Source of the DNA: Reticulitermes speratus
Taxonomy: Eukaryota; Arthropoda; Insecta; Blattodea; Rhinotermitidae
DNA length: 64,000 bases
Assembly (NCBI GenBank): GCA_021186555.1
Contig: JAJKFL010000006.1
Coordinates: 44,154,138 to 44,218,137 of the forward strand
Direction: 5' to 3'
Shown one piece after another: positions 42,830 through 55,137 of the stretch. The number at the start of each line of letters is the position of its first letter. Within the stretch, counting starts at the first letter, position 1. The notes below the pieces were generated by a model. It saw only the letters and a list, made by a program, of their open reading frames with translations. It ran no database searches and had not been told where the DNA came from. The position numbers were made by a program, and so were the translations under genes.

Positions 42830-43640
42830 AGTGGTGTTTGATGGCATATCCAAAAGTTTCTGAACCTAGTGCTATGATCAAAAACAGCAAGTAGTACAGC
42901 TTTCTTTCACTAGATGTCTTAGTGTCACCGTTTTGAGTCAGCGTAGTGAGTCTGTAGCCATATACCTCTCTGTTGCTTCTCAACAGGTGTTTCTTGTCAT
43001 GCATGTTAAGTGTGACACTTGATTTTCCAATGGATGATTTGAAGGAACATTACATTTGCATTAAGTTTGGCTTGGAACTCAGGAAAACTGCATTAGAAAT
43101 GCATGAAGTGCTCAGAACAGCTTTCAGTGACAATGCCACTGGGAGAACATAGACTTTTTAAAAGTTCTCTTGATTCAGACCTGGGGAAACTTTGGTTTGA
43201 GATACTGAGTGTTCAGGTTATTCCACCACATGTCACACAGGTGAAAGGGTAGAAAGATTTGCAGAATCATCAATGAAAACCTATGGAGTGCCATTTTGGA
43301 GACAGCTGGTAGGGTAGGCCTCTATTTTGAGCATGCCATCTGGTTCTGACGGAGGACTTTAAACATATGCTGTTTCTCTGCAAAGTTTGTGTATCAGTTC
43401 CTCAGTGATGAGCGGATCAGTGACATGGGTTTGCATGCCAGGAACTGTCAGATGAAGTGAGAAATGGGCAAAACTTCTTTTCAAGGTTCATAACAGAAGA
43501 TGAAACCTGGGTTTATTAAACAGCACAGTGTCATTTCCAGGATGTCCCTGAAAGCACGAGTAATTGCTGTCATACATTTGATTAAAAAAGATCAGTTTCA
43601 ATGGTACTTCCAGTAGTGGTACAAATTTCGTGGCCTTATG
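42830..43640 (+). pseudogene. Decayed mariner-like transposase (intron 9)
   Basis: Scattered in-frame pieces include DLKEHYICIKFGLELRKTA (HTH region), then a Leu-rich stretch ending AKFVYQFLSDERISDMG, and TSFQGS-like plus EDETWVY-like residues near 43495-43515 (the first catalytic Asp region). It has many stops and frameshifts, and no convincing terminal repeats were found. Confidence 0.5.
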
Positions 43641-43885
43641 TTGGGCCACAACACTCTAAGAAAGCATCTGCATTTTGGGGGCACAGAGGGCCTTATAAAG
43701 GCTACGTGCATCGGACCTCTTAAGGGCTCGAACCCATTGGGTATTCTATTCTAGTGGTAGAAATGCTGGGCCCATTGCATAAACTTGAAAAGGGACAAAA
43801 ATAACCAATGAGAAAGGTAAACACGCTTATTGTTATCAATATAGGCTGGGAATTTTAAAGTATTTCATCCTGTTGTGTTATTAAA

Positions 43886-44138
43886 TATAAAAATTAAATC
43901 AATATCTGTCCAAACACAGCACAATTCTATTCATTATATAGATCTGCATGTTTCGACCTATCTCAGGTCATCCACAGTGTCACATTTGGTCTTTAGAACA
44001 CATTGAGGATGAAATATATATTACGTAAGTCAATAACAGTTATGGTAGAATCTCTGTCAACACATATTGCTCCAGTTTATGACCTTAACAATTTTTAATG
44101 ATTCTTAATAATTTTAACTGAGTTTTTGTAGCCTTACG

Positions 44139-44182
<44 letters not shown>

Positions 44183-44268
44183 GATGACCTGAGATTGGTT
44201 GAAACGTGTAGCTCAATATAATATATAGAATATAGTTGTGTTTGGACGGATATTGATTTAATTTTTTA
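43886..44268. mobile_element. Foldback pair with hammerhead-like arms (intron 9)
   Basis: Arms at about 43886-43985 and 44170-44268 are inverted copies (ATTAAATCAATATCTGTCCA / TGGACGGATATTGATTTAAT, and GATGACCTGAGAT on both). Each includes GAAAC with a short stem before it; the first boxes read CTGTGGA and ATGATGA. The spacer holds a TA microsatellite at about 44140-44180. It has the same architecture as 26852-27316. Confidence 0.6.
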
Positions 44269-44529
44269 GGGAACTTTTGGATATGCTTGTGTATGTGGTT
44301 ATGTATGTCTGACACCTTTTAACATACCGAGGCACATTGTGGTGCATACAACAGTTTTTCATTAGTGTGGCTTTATTTATGGAAAGTAAGTATGAGTGAA
44401 GTGTCGGTGAGAGTGACAAACATTGAATAAAAATGAGAATTTTGTGTCTTGCATTGTAAATTAAATTATATGTCCATGCAAGTTTTTTTGAATGACGTAA
44501 ATTAAGGAACCAAATGACTGTAGCAAGCT

Positions 44530-45760
44530 GTTACTGTGTCATACATTTGTATGTGATCCCACTGCTAGTTAGCAGGTATTTTCACCAGTGCAGGAAATGC
44601 AGTGCCAGTGTAGCATCAGTTGAATATGGCGACCATGCTGATGGAGCATGCAAAGAAAGAGGCGTGCATTGTTTTCCAATTTTTATGGGCACGAAGTGTG
44701 GAACCTGCAAACATTCACAGGATTGTGGCCACACACAGTGCATGTGTGATGTCAGTTGAACAAGGTCAGAGATGGTACATGACTTCACCAGTGGTTCAGT
44801 GAATGTTATGGACAAAGACAGAAGTGGCTGTTTGTCGGCATCAAACAGTGTCATCACTGATGTCGAAATGGTGCTGGTGGACAGATGCGTACCTCTGCAG
44901 CAGTTACACCTGTCACATGGCTTTGTTTGGGACACTGTCCATGAATATTTTGGCTATTGCAAAGTGTGCAGCAGATGGGTCGCGGAACAACTTGCTAACC
45001 AACACGAGGTTGACAGCATAGCCACCTCATTGACTAACCTCCAACATTACGAAGCTGAAGGCAGTGACTTTTTGTTGTGCACTGTCACGGCTATTAGGTA
45101 TCAGTGCACCACTGCAGTCTGAATATGAAGGATGAATCCATGATACAGAAGCATTCCACATTGCCTGCAAAGAAGCAGTTAAGACAACTGTGAGCTTGGA
45201 GATGATGATGGCAGCAGTCATTTTGAACATTCATTGGATCATTCTTGTTGATTTCACGTTGATGGGTGTGATGGTGACTGCAGTTTCCTATAAGGTGGTG
45301 GTGTAGCACTTTCAGGAAGCAATTTTTTGCCAATAGTCTGGCCTGCTCGCCCAAGGTGTGCTGTTACTGCTAGGCCGCTTACTGCTGACACCCCCACTGC
45401 CCTGCTGGACGCCTGGCATTGGGAATGTTCCCCACCCACCATACAGCCCGTCTTGGCCTTGTCAGACTTTCGTGTGTTTGGCATACTAGAAGAACATCCC
45501 TGAGGTTGATGATTCCCATCTGACAACACTGTTGAAAGGTGTGGTTCAGAAGTGGTTTCAAGAGCAGGATGTCTCATTTGACCAGGACTTGGAAAATGAA
45601 ACGTGTTATGACAGGCGCCTGAAAAACTGTGATGACTGTGTGGAAAAATGGTGTCCAAACATAACCATGTGTTTTACTTGTCTTCGTTCATCTCCATTCG
45701 CCTTAAAAAGACACACTTGGTTTCTGATGTTTCCTTGTATCTTAATTGATGTCCAGTATC
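44530..45760 (+). pseudogene. Decayed mariner-like transposase (intron 9)
   Basis: Readable parts in order: KDRSGCLSASNSVITDVEMV, then SHGFVWDTVHEYFGYCKVCS, then RWVAEQLANQHEVDSIAT, then LTNLQHYEAEGSDFLL, later ILVDFTLMG and DFRVFGILEEHP, then KGVVQKWFQEQDVS. These follow mariner transposase from the HTH linker to the C-terminus. The catalytic Asp motifs are disrupted. It is the same family as the fragment at 24040-24490. Confidence 0.65.
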
Positions 45761-45767
45761 AATACAG

Positions 45768-46358
45768 GTAGTCCCCAACTTTCGTACATAATTTGTTCCC
45801 GAAAATGTGTACGAAAGTTGAAATGTGCGAAACTTGAGCAACAGACTTATATGTTATAAGTGGGGTTTTGTTCCCATTCCCATCAAAATTGTTGGTTCGG
45901 TTACAACATATAAACAATACAAATAGATTTTTTAAAGTTATTTCTTGCCTCAAATTGTAGTTAACTCACGTACCTTTTCGGACATTAGGAGACACAAAAT
46001 ACGGTTCGGGGCTCAGTTTTACGGCCGTATACACTAGGGAAATGTTGTTGGCATGTGTGGGAGCATAGGTGGAACACATCACTGCTGCAAGAACAAATGG
46101 GTGTGGTGTGATATGCTCTTTGAAAAAATGTCTTCCAGTAACAAATAATACTACCGTATGAACACAGATAATAACATTGCAGAGACCATGCAGAGACTGA
46201 AGATTTGGTTTGGCTGACAAGCCAATGCCGCTGTGTGATAACTTGAAATATTTGTTTGTCAGCTGTGTGCGAAAGATGGATTAGGAGTGGGAATTTATAA
46301 TGTACAAAAGTGCAGGTTGTACGAAAGTTGTACGTCCGAAAGTCAAGGACCGCCTGTG
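45768..46358. mobile_element. pogo/Tigger-like MITE (intron 9)
   Basis: Imperfect inverted ends: CAGGTAGTCCCCAACTTTCG on the left, and TACGTCCGAAAGTCAAGGAC, then CGCCTG on the right. A second inverted motif, TGTACGAAAGTTG, lies inside each end. The left flank is TA; the right flank is not, so one end may be eroded. There is no transposase. Confidence 0.55.
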
Positions 46359-46679
46359 CCAGAGTCATTATTTACCATATTATAGCGTGTGTCATCGAGA
46401 GATATTAGAAAGCAACTAATTTACAGTTTCATCTAATGAAAGCCTACAAGTAACAAATGGTTTTTGTAAATGTGTTGGAAGTTGTGTGACAATGTCCCAT
46501 GTGTGTGTGAATGTGCATTGTGTGGAGGGTGGAGTTGGGGTATTTGATACAGTTTCTTCTGATATCCTGTTCCATTGACTGCATCTTTACATGAAAGAAT
46601 GTTACACCAACTGTACCAGCCATATTGAATGTGTTGTGTTTTGTTTGTGTGTTCATATATCATATGTGAATTCTTGCAG

Positions 46680-46748
46680 GGCAGATGCAGCCATCATGTC
46701 ACATGTATGGGAGTACGTCATTCTGGAGGAAGAGACATCTGTCAATGG
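46680..46748 (+). CDS. CPT1: CPT1 exon 10a (alternative)
   Basis: 69 nt, acceptor TTCTTGCAG, donor GG|GTAAAC. It completes Trp and encodes ADAAIMSHVWEYVILEEETSVN, with the next Gly split into exon 11. It has the same entry and exit phases as exon 10b and is homologous to it, so the two are an exon duplication used alternatively. It follows the catalytic His by two residues and includes the conserved Asp of HSWAD. Relative to 10b it is two residues longer, with an acidic run EEE, and reads ADAA instead of ADAP. Confidence 0.93.
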
Positions 46749-47584
46749 GTAAACACTGAGTACAGGCTCATCAGATTTTCTTTGACCCAACCAGTATGCA
46801 CAGCCACATTATTCTTTTAATTTGTTTACATCATTTTCCTCTCTAACAATAATAGTGAAATGTCTGTTAGTTGCCAGTTGTTACAGTGATGACTGTACAG
46901 TACACAACCTCTTGATCAAGAAAGTGTGCGACTTACATTTATGAAAGCAGCAGTAATCCCTTATTTGGCTTGCCAGGACAAAGAGGAGCATATCTTTGTT
47001 CTTTGGGAATAGAGTTTTTAAATATGATAGTATTGTTTTGTTGGCAGCCATATTTTAATTCTGTGATTGCAGTAAGTAGTGTTGTTGAATCTCAGCAGTT
47101 GACAGCGTCACTAAATAACATACTCACCAGTTAAGTAGTCGTAGGAATAAGGTGAGACTGAATCCTTAGGTACTGCACCCTCAGATGGGCCTGTTCTGCG
47201 AGTCATTGATGATGCACGCACGTAGAACATTGACGAAATGTTAATTAACACAGGAAACTAAAAGTCTTGGGAGAAGAATCTGCCACTTTGTCCACCACAA
47301 ATTTCACGTGATCTACTTTGGGATTGAACCTGTGTTTCTACAGTGAGGAATGGTCAAGTAATGGCCTGAGCTATGCCTTGGCCTGCGACTTGGGGAAAGA
47401 TGGTATTAGTTTTGAAGAATGCAACCTTCAGCCAGCTAGGCACACCACTGCAGTACAGGAGTACACAATCAGTGGAAACTGACCTTCAAAGTTTGGTGTC
47501 TCCCTCCTGCCGACTGGTCTTTACAGAAGCATGAGGCTTTCACAGAATCTCTTCGTCTGATTATTTTGTATACACTGCTGTTAT

Positions 47585-48090
47585 GCTCCCACCTTTTTGT
47601 TACATTCTGTCCTTATGCTTCCAGCTGTTACATTCTTTCCATATGCTTCCAACTTCTTATGTTCTGCCTTCATGATTCCAGCTGTTTCTTACATTCTTTC
47701 TCTGTGCCTCAAACTGTTTATTAGATTCTGTCCTTACACTTACAGTTGTTCTTACATTCTCTCCTTACACTTCCAGCTTACAGCTGTTGTGTACATTCTC
47801 TGCTTATGCTTCCAGCTGTTTATTACATTCTGATCTCATGGTTACAGCTGTTGTGCACATTCTCTGCTTATGCTTCTATTCTGATCTCATGGTTACAGCT
47901 GTTGTGTACATTCTCTGCTTATGCTTCCAGCTGTTTATTACATTTTGATCTCATGGTTACAGCTGTTTTATACATTCACTCCTTATCTTGCAGCTGTTTG
48001 TTGCATTCTGATCTTGTGCTTCCAGCTATTTATTACATTCTGGTCACGTGCTTGCAGCTGTTTCCTGTATTCACTGCTGTAACAGTCTGA
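47585..48090. repeat. Degenerate minisatellite, about 30-bp unit in 60-bp dimers
   Basis: The core TACATTCT(G/C)T, then CTTATGCTTCCAGCTGTT, repeats with ATCTCATGGTTACAGCTGTT variants. Its frames (78 and 114 codons) are by-products. Confidence 0.85.
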
Positions 48091-48389
48091 GCAATGAATG
48101 GCCACATTCTTCATTTGAAATCGGAGACTGTTAGAAGACTAAATCATGAAAGAGGTTGCGGAAGAGGTTGAGGACAGTTGGGGTTTAAGGGTCATTTAGT
48201 GTCCACATTTGTAATTTAATCTAATCTAGCTGTGTGTGTGGGTGTGTTGATGCATGGGAATGTGTGAATCGCCTGTGTTAGATGGAAGCTACGTGAAAAT
48301 ATGTCCAGGAAAATCGTCTTTTGACACTAATTAATTGCATTTTTTATATCCATGGCAGCTGAAATAATGTAGTCAGTGTAGTGACCAGC

Positions 48390-48730
48390 TTACAGGCTGA
48401 ACAACTGAGAAGTCATAGTTCAATTCCTGGCATGAGCAAGCGTCCAGACTGGCTCCAGAGCCCACCTAGCCTTCCGTATACAGGCCTGGACAGGCCATTA
48501 GGTTTCCAGGAGGTTAAGGCTCCCAGAATTTCTAGACAATCGGCACATGAAGGTGGCAAGGTTGTCAGCGTTGTACTCATTTCTGTTAGAGGCTGAATCA
48601 ACCCCAGGGCCATTGTGCGGCCAGAAGGTTTAAGTCAATGAAAACTCTGAATGACCCCATTGGGAATCAAACCCGCTACCTTCTGGCTTGTAGTGCAGTG
48701 CCTCAACCAACTGCGCCAGTGTGTACCCCT
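48390..48730 (-). repeat. SINE family B copy (between exons 10a and 10b)
   Basis: Minus-strand order: head ACTGGCGCAGTTGGTTGAGG, then CACTGCACTACAAGCCAGAAGG, a box B-like GGGTTTGATTCCC, then the body GGTTGATTCAGCCTCTAACAG and GACAACCTTGCCACCTTCAT. Compared with the 9660 and 16447 copies, most CpG have become TpG or CpA. Confidence 0.85.
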
Positions 48731-49332
48731 ACTATTCCTTGTAGGCTGTGATGTGTAAGAGTGGCTCATAGTTAACTGCAGTGTGTTGAAATGCGATGTT
48801 GATAACCACAACAGTCGTAACAGACTTCATGCAAGTCTTTTATTTAAAGAAACTAGTGGTTGGGCAGTATATATAAGAAACAGAGATGAATAGTTTGTAT
48901 ATCTGCAGTTCTGTGTCTGGTGGCTGTGTTGTGTACAGTGTACAGAGCAAGTTAAGATGGTTACTAAGCACTGAACATCCTGTCTGCTAACAGAACATAA
49001 TCAAACCCCGCATAATTATCCACCATATACGTTCTTTATTACCAGCTTCTGTGCTCTTATTCTTCGGTTATGTTTGTTTCCTTTCTCAGCTTCTCAAATG
49101 TCTTGTCAATTCTCTCCACTTACCGTCTTCCACGACCGCAGACCATAGGTTCCGTTGTGCCATTCTCTCTGTACTAAATATTTTATTTTCCAGTTTCTTT
49201 ATGTTGGGTGTTGGTTCCTTGGTTGGAGATACCTCGATCATTAACAGAATGATGACCAGCACAGACAGCTACAGTGTCACTTGTTCAACTATTTTATGCA
49301 TAAATGGTTATGGTTTCTCCTTGGTTTACCAG

Positions 49333-49395
49333 GGCTGATGCACCAGTCATGAGTCACATGTGGGAGTACTGTGTCGCGACTGAACTTGAAAATGG
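49333..49395 (+). CDS. CPT1: CPT1 exon 10b (alternative)
   Basis: 63 nt, acceptor GGTTTACCAG, donor GG|GTAACC. It completes Trp and encodes ADAPVMSHMWEYCVATELEN, with the Gly split into exon 11. It keeps the family-typical ADAP after the catalytic His. Including both 10a and 10b would keep the frame but duplicate the segment, so mutually exclusive use is the natural reading, as known for the alternative exons of Drosophila CPT1. Confidence 0.93.
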
Positions 49396-49518
49396 GTAAC
49401 CAGATGCTACTATTATGACTGGTTATGGTGTCATACTTCCTATTAACCCACTAACATGTTCCTAGGGTTTTGCAGCCCGTATCTAATGAGTAGGTTTAGC
49501 TTTCAGGGTTGAGCAATA

Positions 49519-49549
<31 letters not shown>

Positions 49550-50830
49550 TGCCAAAATTGACAGCTTCAACATATGACGTAACAACCCTGAAAGCTGAAG
49601 TTACACAGTTGTCTAACTTCTGTGCTTGTTGCATTGTGGATGGCCCACATATGTGTCCAGTGAAAGTTTGATTGTGCACAGTGCTCCTTTTTGTTCATGC
49701 AGTAATCCCAGTGTCTTGAGCGTGGTAATTGCATTATGTAAAGTGAATAATATTTATTAGAAGATTACAAGATAAAAATTGTTATTGTAGGATTTAATTT
49801 TCAATGTTAGGGTGTTATTTTCACTTGACAGTGCTTCACATTTATGCATAAAGTTGCAGAGTCCATGTGTTTCCATAATAACAGTAATTTAAAAGCCAGT
49901 CAGTCCAAAGCACTTCTTGTAGCACAGGCTGTCGCATGTTTGTCACTGTAGATATTCATGTGAATACAATGGCTAGGTGACTCGAACAGAATATAAGAAA
50001 GTACAGTGAAGCGGGAAGGGCAGCAGCTGAAAGGAGATGTGAGGAATGTTGATCCATGGGACTTCTTTCTATGGCCATCTGCAACAACTTACATTGAAAA
50101 GATCTGAAAAAGCATAGAGGAAGAGTTTTAGGAAATATTGGTAGGGTTTTATTTATTCCAGAGTTATAGAATTCTGTCCATTAGTTGTAAGATTCAAGCA
50201 CTGTGCACATTCTGAATTTCTGATTATCTGTCTGTCTTTCGCTTTCTTTGTTTAAAGCTCAAGTGCTGTCAGTAATCTTTGCAATAATGCAGCTAACATG
50301 TATAGCACAATGCAGTTGGAATGTAACATTTCAAATAACCATCTCTAATAACTCTGAATAACTAACATTAGAAGTGGGCTTCTTTTAACAGCCATCTCGT
50401 TACCTACACTAACATCAGAGTGATATGAACAGAAACTTACAAACAATGTAATGCACATACTGAGAATATTGCCATTTTAAGACACATATTGGTTTATTCA
50501 TATCAATGTGTACAGTATTTGTATTTCTCTGTATGTTGACCTCTCCTTTGTGTCTGATATATCCCCTAATTTTTGCAGTCACTGCAGCTTGGAAACAATC
50601 TATTGTGGGGAAATGACATGCACTGCTAGATTCTGTTTGATAAGTAGATATGCCAGCTATTCTCCGATTCTCTCTAGTTACTTGGATTTATTCCAGATGC
50701 TTTCAAAGTATTGTATTCTTTTCCTGTTTAAATGTACAGGTCCTTGTGAAAAGGATTTTCTGTTTAAGGTTTCATATCAATTCAAAGGTTACGTCAAGAT
50801 GAAATAAGACATAAACTTCATGATGGAAAA

Positions 50831-51019
50831 GTGAATACAGTTAATTTTTGTCAAAACTGTTCTTGGACACTGTACAATCCAGAAAATGGTGAGAAAGTGT
50901 GGCTTGCTACAGGCTACCATGCATACAGTTCCAAGAGAGATATACTGATAGACGTGAGAAAGTGTCATCTGCTGAAGGCTACAGTAGGTACCATTCAGAG
51001 ACATATTCAGATAGTTTAA
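50831..51019 (+). other. Unrecognised 62-codon coding-like stretch
   Basis: Reads NTVNFCQNCSWTLYNPENGE, then KVWLATGYHAYSSKRDI, then LIDVRKCHLLKATV. The CxxC and balanced composition suggest a transposon or pseudogene relic. I cannot assign a family. No splice sites or partner exons were identified. Confidence 0.3.
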
Positions 51020-52389
51020 CTATAGTGAAGATATGAAGAAAGTATGCGGCAGACCATTGAACAAATTTGTATATATCCAGCGCCACTCAATCTGTATGTG
51101 AAAGCGAAAGAGTCTAGTTTTACACAGATCATCAACAGCAGTTTTTGCAATATTGTCTGTTGATTCTTTTGGCTAGATGGCATTGAAATTGGAATGAGAA
51201 TTTGACAGGTTTCTTGATAAATGTACAGGAGCTAGAAAATCTTTGCTTCAATTTTAATACAGATGCATTTCTCATTGGATGTAATGGAACTGCATTGGTG
51301 CATGATGTCAACATTAACTCTGTCACACTCTGTCTTTTATGATTTTGAAAACATGCCCTTCTTTCATGGTAGATATTATTAAGTTGTATGTTCCATTGTG
51401 TAAGTTTACTTTGATTTATTTATATGTAGCCATGGGCATGAATGAACCCGTACATGCACTTTAGTCATGAGACAAATATTGAATTAACTTCATAATACAT
51501 AACACTGTCATTACACAAATTCTACCATACATGTCAGTCACTTCACATGAAAGTGATTTTAAAGCCTACAGTAGTAAATGCCTCTCTTGTGGCCCACCTC
51601 ATTACATATCTTGTGTCCAAAATTTTTTGAATAAATAGTGCCAGTGTCTTTGAGATGCAAATATTATGTCGGGGATTGCCAGCTAAATGAACTCTGGCAG
51701 CCGCATTGTAGGAGGCACCTTAGGCAAGAGGCATACATTAATAAAAAAGAAATAAAACACTTTTTCCTTATTTCATGGCTTATAATTTCTGTTCATCCAA
51801 CTACACTAGGTTAATTTCGGTTAGTTATGAATCTTATTTCTTTCAAAAGTCTTCTAAAATGCCAGTCATGGTCATCCTGATGTGTAAGCTACCTGAATAT
51901 TGTGGTTTACAGGCAGCTTGTGCAAGCCACGCTAATAATGATCATGAGCTGCATTGTGGCCACTCCTGTATTATGTTGTGCAATATCCGCAACAAACAAA
52001 GAAACAAACAAACAATGTACACATGCATACTCTGTCCCTCAAAAATGGCCTTATCATAGTTAAACATGATAAATGCAAGAAATGTTTCCCCTTTGAGAGC
52101 AAACCCTGGGAACATCAGCTGTTTCTTACTGTTTTGAAAATTACTTGCAGAATGTGCTGTTGGTAGGGAACCCTATACAGACAATTCCAGTTATGCCGAT
52201 TGTGTCTCCATTTCTAGGTTATGGTACATGAAACACAGAATATATGTGAAATTATTGGAGATTTTAGTGTGAAGGGACAGGTCAAAGTGACGTAACTTCA
52301 CAGTAGATTATGGTGTATTTGTATGTTGCAGTAGTTTTCAGCTGTGTCAGGGATATATTTGTCTTTATATGGTGTACAAACATTCCTTG

Positions 52390-52915
52390 TGATATTTCTG
52401 GCAGGTCACAAAAAAGGAAGTGCAATGGAAGGCTCGTGCAACTTGTGAAAGTGAAAGTAACTGATGATGAGGAAATGAGATTTTTGAAAGCCAAGAGCAA
52501 AGTAAGAACATGCAAGTCCACAAAGAAGCTGGGTATGAATTTGTTGACAGGGAAAAGCAGTGAGAGACACAGAGGTTCTTTATTCTATGAATGCTGTAGA
52601 TGAAAAAATATACTTTCGAAACATTCAGAGATTTGTAGGGAAACTGAATTTGCTGTCAGACATTGATGAGTGGGAGAAATGTCTTAGGAAACATTGACCA
52701 TTCAACCGCCATACAATAAATTTGTGTATATTTGTGTATTTTGTTTACCAAGGGACTGTACTGCATTATGGACAGAATTTTTAAGGAGTCTCTGTATGAT
52801 GACATTCTGCACCCAAGAAATACAACTGAAGTGGAAAATGAGGCATTATTAGAAATAGAAAACATTCTAAAACTGAATGGAACATTGTGTCCCAGCCTTG
52901 GTGACTGGGTCTGAG
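52390..52915 (+). other. Unrecognised broken coding-like stretch
   Basis: Two frames separated by stops: QKRKCNGRLVQLVKVKVTDD, then EEMRFLKAKSKVRTCKSTKK at 52400-52600, and MDRIFKESLYDDILHPRNTT, then EVENEALLEIENILKLNG at 52768-52880. The second loosely resembles a helicase-type transposon protein (Helitron-like), but this is only an impression. Confidence 0.25.
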
Positions 52916-53929
52916 ACTTGGAGCTTGACATATAAGAGGAAGCTAATATTGGGGACCGTGATCGTGCATAATAATGTAGAATGTACACTGTTAATGTTTC
53001 AGTAACAGCAATTAGTGAAATGTATGAATTGCTTGTCAGTGTGTATTTTGTATATATGGGCCAAATCACTCGTGCACTGACTTTTGTAGTTAATGAATTT
53101 GTGACAGAAGGAAATATATCTGTATTGCTTAGGTAGATTGATGTTGTTGTATTTGGTGAAGTTTGTTTATTGCAATATATGATCAGGGAATTTATTTACA
53201 CTAAATTCAGTAAAGTCTTCTTGGTTTATCAGTCACATTGAGTGATTGTTTCTAACATTTTCCTCGTGGACTGTCGACAAACTTCTTGCTGTATATGTGT
53301 AAAACTTGTTACCAATTTTGAGAAAATTGCTGATGTAATACTAGTGCATATTAAGTATTTGCCTTAAAGAAGATTGTCCAAGCTGCTGTGATCTCCCTAC
53401 CATCTTTCATCTACTTGACTAACAATGCATTAAATATATGTGGACAGGTGGGTGTCTGAAGTAAACACATTGCACCTTTTATAATGCCACATCCATGGAT
53501 ACATTTGCCTTTTATGAAGTGCAGAGTGATACATTACACGTTGTTAGAGGGAATGAAGATTGATTGAACTTTTTTACTTTGTAAATTTACTTTGTTGCTA
53601 GTTGCCATGTTTGAACTGTGAGGTAAGACTTGTAGCGTTAATAAAATAAAGCGTCATGTCAGATGGTCCACTCGTGTGATGTTAAAGTAATGTGATGTGT
53701 GGCCAGTAAAGGTTGATGCAGATCTGAAATCTGTCATTAGTCCTCTAGTGCTCATGATCTTTGCATATAGGCAACAGGAAATGAGACTGTTTGTTTTTTA
53801 GGATATATTAAAAGGGTTTCTTTGTAAGTGTGCTAAGAATACAAAAACTTTACAGGAGCAGTTACAAAATTTGTACTGAACATGCGAACGATTTTGGCAG
53901 AATGAAAATAAAAATTTCATTTTGCATAT

Positions 53930-54362
53930 ATATAGAAATAAGTTCTAAATATGTGTATGTAGTATCTACACCTTTTCTCTACATTTATAAATATGTATAC
54001 TTAGTGTGTACACCTGTCTACATCTCTAATATGTATATGTAGTATATACACCTTCTCTCCATATCTCTAAACATGTATACTTGGTATTTATACCTTCTGT
54101 CTGCATCTGTAAATATGTGTATGTAGTATCTGCACCTTCTATGTACGTTTATAAATATGTATGCTTAGTGTGTACACCTCTCTACATCTCTAATATGTGT
54201 GCTTGGTATCAATAATTTCTGTCCGCATCTTGAAACATGTATATATAGTATATACACCTCTCTGCATCTCTAAACATGTATACTTGGTATTTATACCTTC
54301 TGTCCACATCTCTAAATATGTATATGTAGTATCTGCACCTTCTCTCTACATCTCTAAACATT
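53930..54362. repeat. Minisatellite, about 34-36-bp unit, left part
   Basis: Units of ATCTCTAAATATGTATA, then (T/C)TTGGTATTTATACCTTCTG or TGTAGTATCTGCACCTTCT. It is interrupted by unrelated sequence at about 54363-54656 and then resumes. Confidence 0.9.
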
Positions 54363-54422
54363 TTTTACTATTAACCAACAAATGCACAAAGTTGTCATAG
54401 ATTAATATATTTAAAACACTAA

Positions 54423-54475
54423 ACTCCTACATATTTCGGACCTTACTGGTCCATCATCAGGGAGTACATCAATTG
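54423..54475 (-). ncRNA. Hammerhead ribozyme candidate, canonical core
   Basis: On the minus strand: ACTCC, CTGATGA, stem II of five perfect pairs (GGACC-AGTAA-GGTCC), GAAA, a TATG mini stem III ending in UA, then GGAGT. ACTCC and GGAGT give a perfect 5-bp stem I. All invariant core positions are present. It lies in sequence that interrupts a minisatellite, antisense to CPT1. Confidence 0.65.
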
Positions 54476-54655
54476 TTGCTGCATAAAACAATTACTTAAC
54501 AATATTTTGGTCTTTTGTATATGTAGAACTGTTGGAAATTCACCATGTAGTGAGTATGTGTAGTGGACGGAACTGATGAAAATTCTCTGTGTAGTGAGTA
54601 TGTGTAGCGGGGAGAACTGTAAATTAGAGCAGTGTGTTGATATGATGGAGCTGTT

Positions 54656-54865
54656 CATTGTACTTTGTATCTATACCTTCTGCCCACATCTCTAAGCATG
54701 TATGTGTAGTATTTACATCTTCCTTGTACATCTCTGAACATGTATACTTAGTATCTACACCTACTATCTGAATCTCTGAATATGTACACTTCATGTGTAC
54801 ACCTTTTTAAATCTCTAAATATGTACACATTATATTTCTGCCTTCTTTCTGTGTCTCTAAATATG
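54656..54865. repeat. Minisatellite, about 34-36-bp unit, right part
   Basis: Continuation of the 53930-54362 array, more diverged (ATCTCTGAATATGTACACTT, then CATGTGTACACC). Confidence 0.8.
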
Positions 54866-55137
54866 TCAACCTATTGTGAAAAACAAAGAAAGTGTAAGTG
54901 AAAAACATATTCTCAGACTTTCAAATGGAGCCAAAAGCTTCTGGTGCAAAACATCAACTGTTTATACCACAGGATTAAAAATATGCCAACTGACACTTTC
55001 TGCACACAATTATCACAGCAAGACACATGCACATGTGTCCCAGCATGCATAAAAAATTGATGAAAAAGCCAAAATGAAGTGCAGACTATAACAAACCAAC
55101 TGCATTGTGCAGTATCCTTTTTGAGCAGCTAATAGTC

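Larger units (their letters stand above)
42573..46679. other. CPT1 intron 9
   Basis: 4.1 kb, filled largely by two decayed mariner copies, a foldback pair and a pogo-like MITE, described separately. Confidence 0.6.
46749..49332. other. CPT1 intron between exons 10a and 10b
   Basis: 2.6 kb. It holds a possible tRNA-derived SINE scrap at about 47250-47420 (box B-like GGGATTGAACCTG), a degenerate tandem array and a family B SINE. No splicing-control structure can be assigned by eye. Confidence 0.5.

Noticed and set aside
44582-44935. 117-codon minus-strand frame
   Set aside because: Antisense shadow of a decayed mariner copy on the plus strand.
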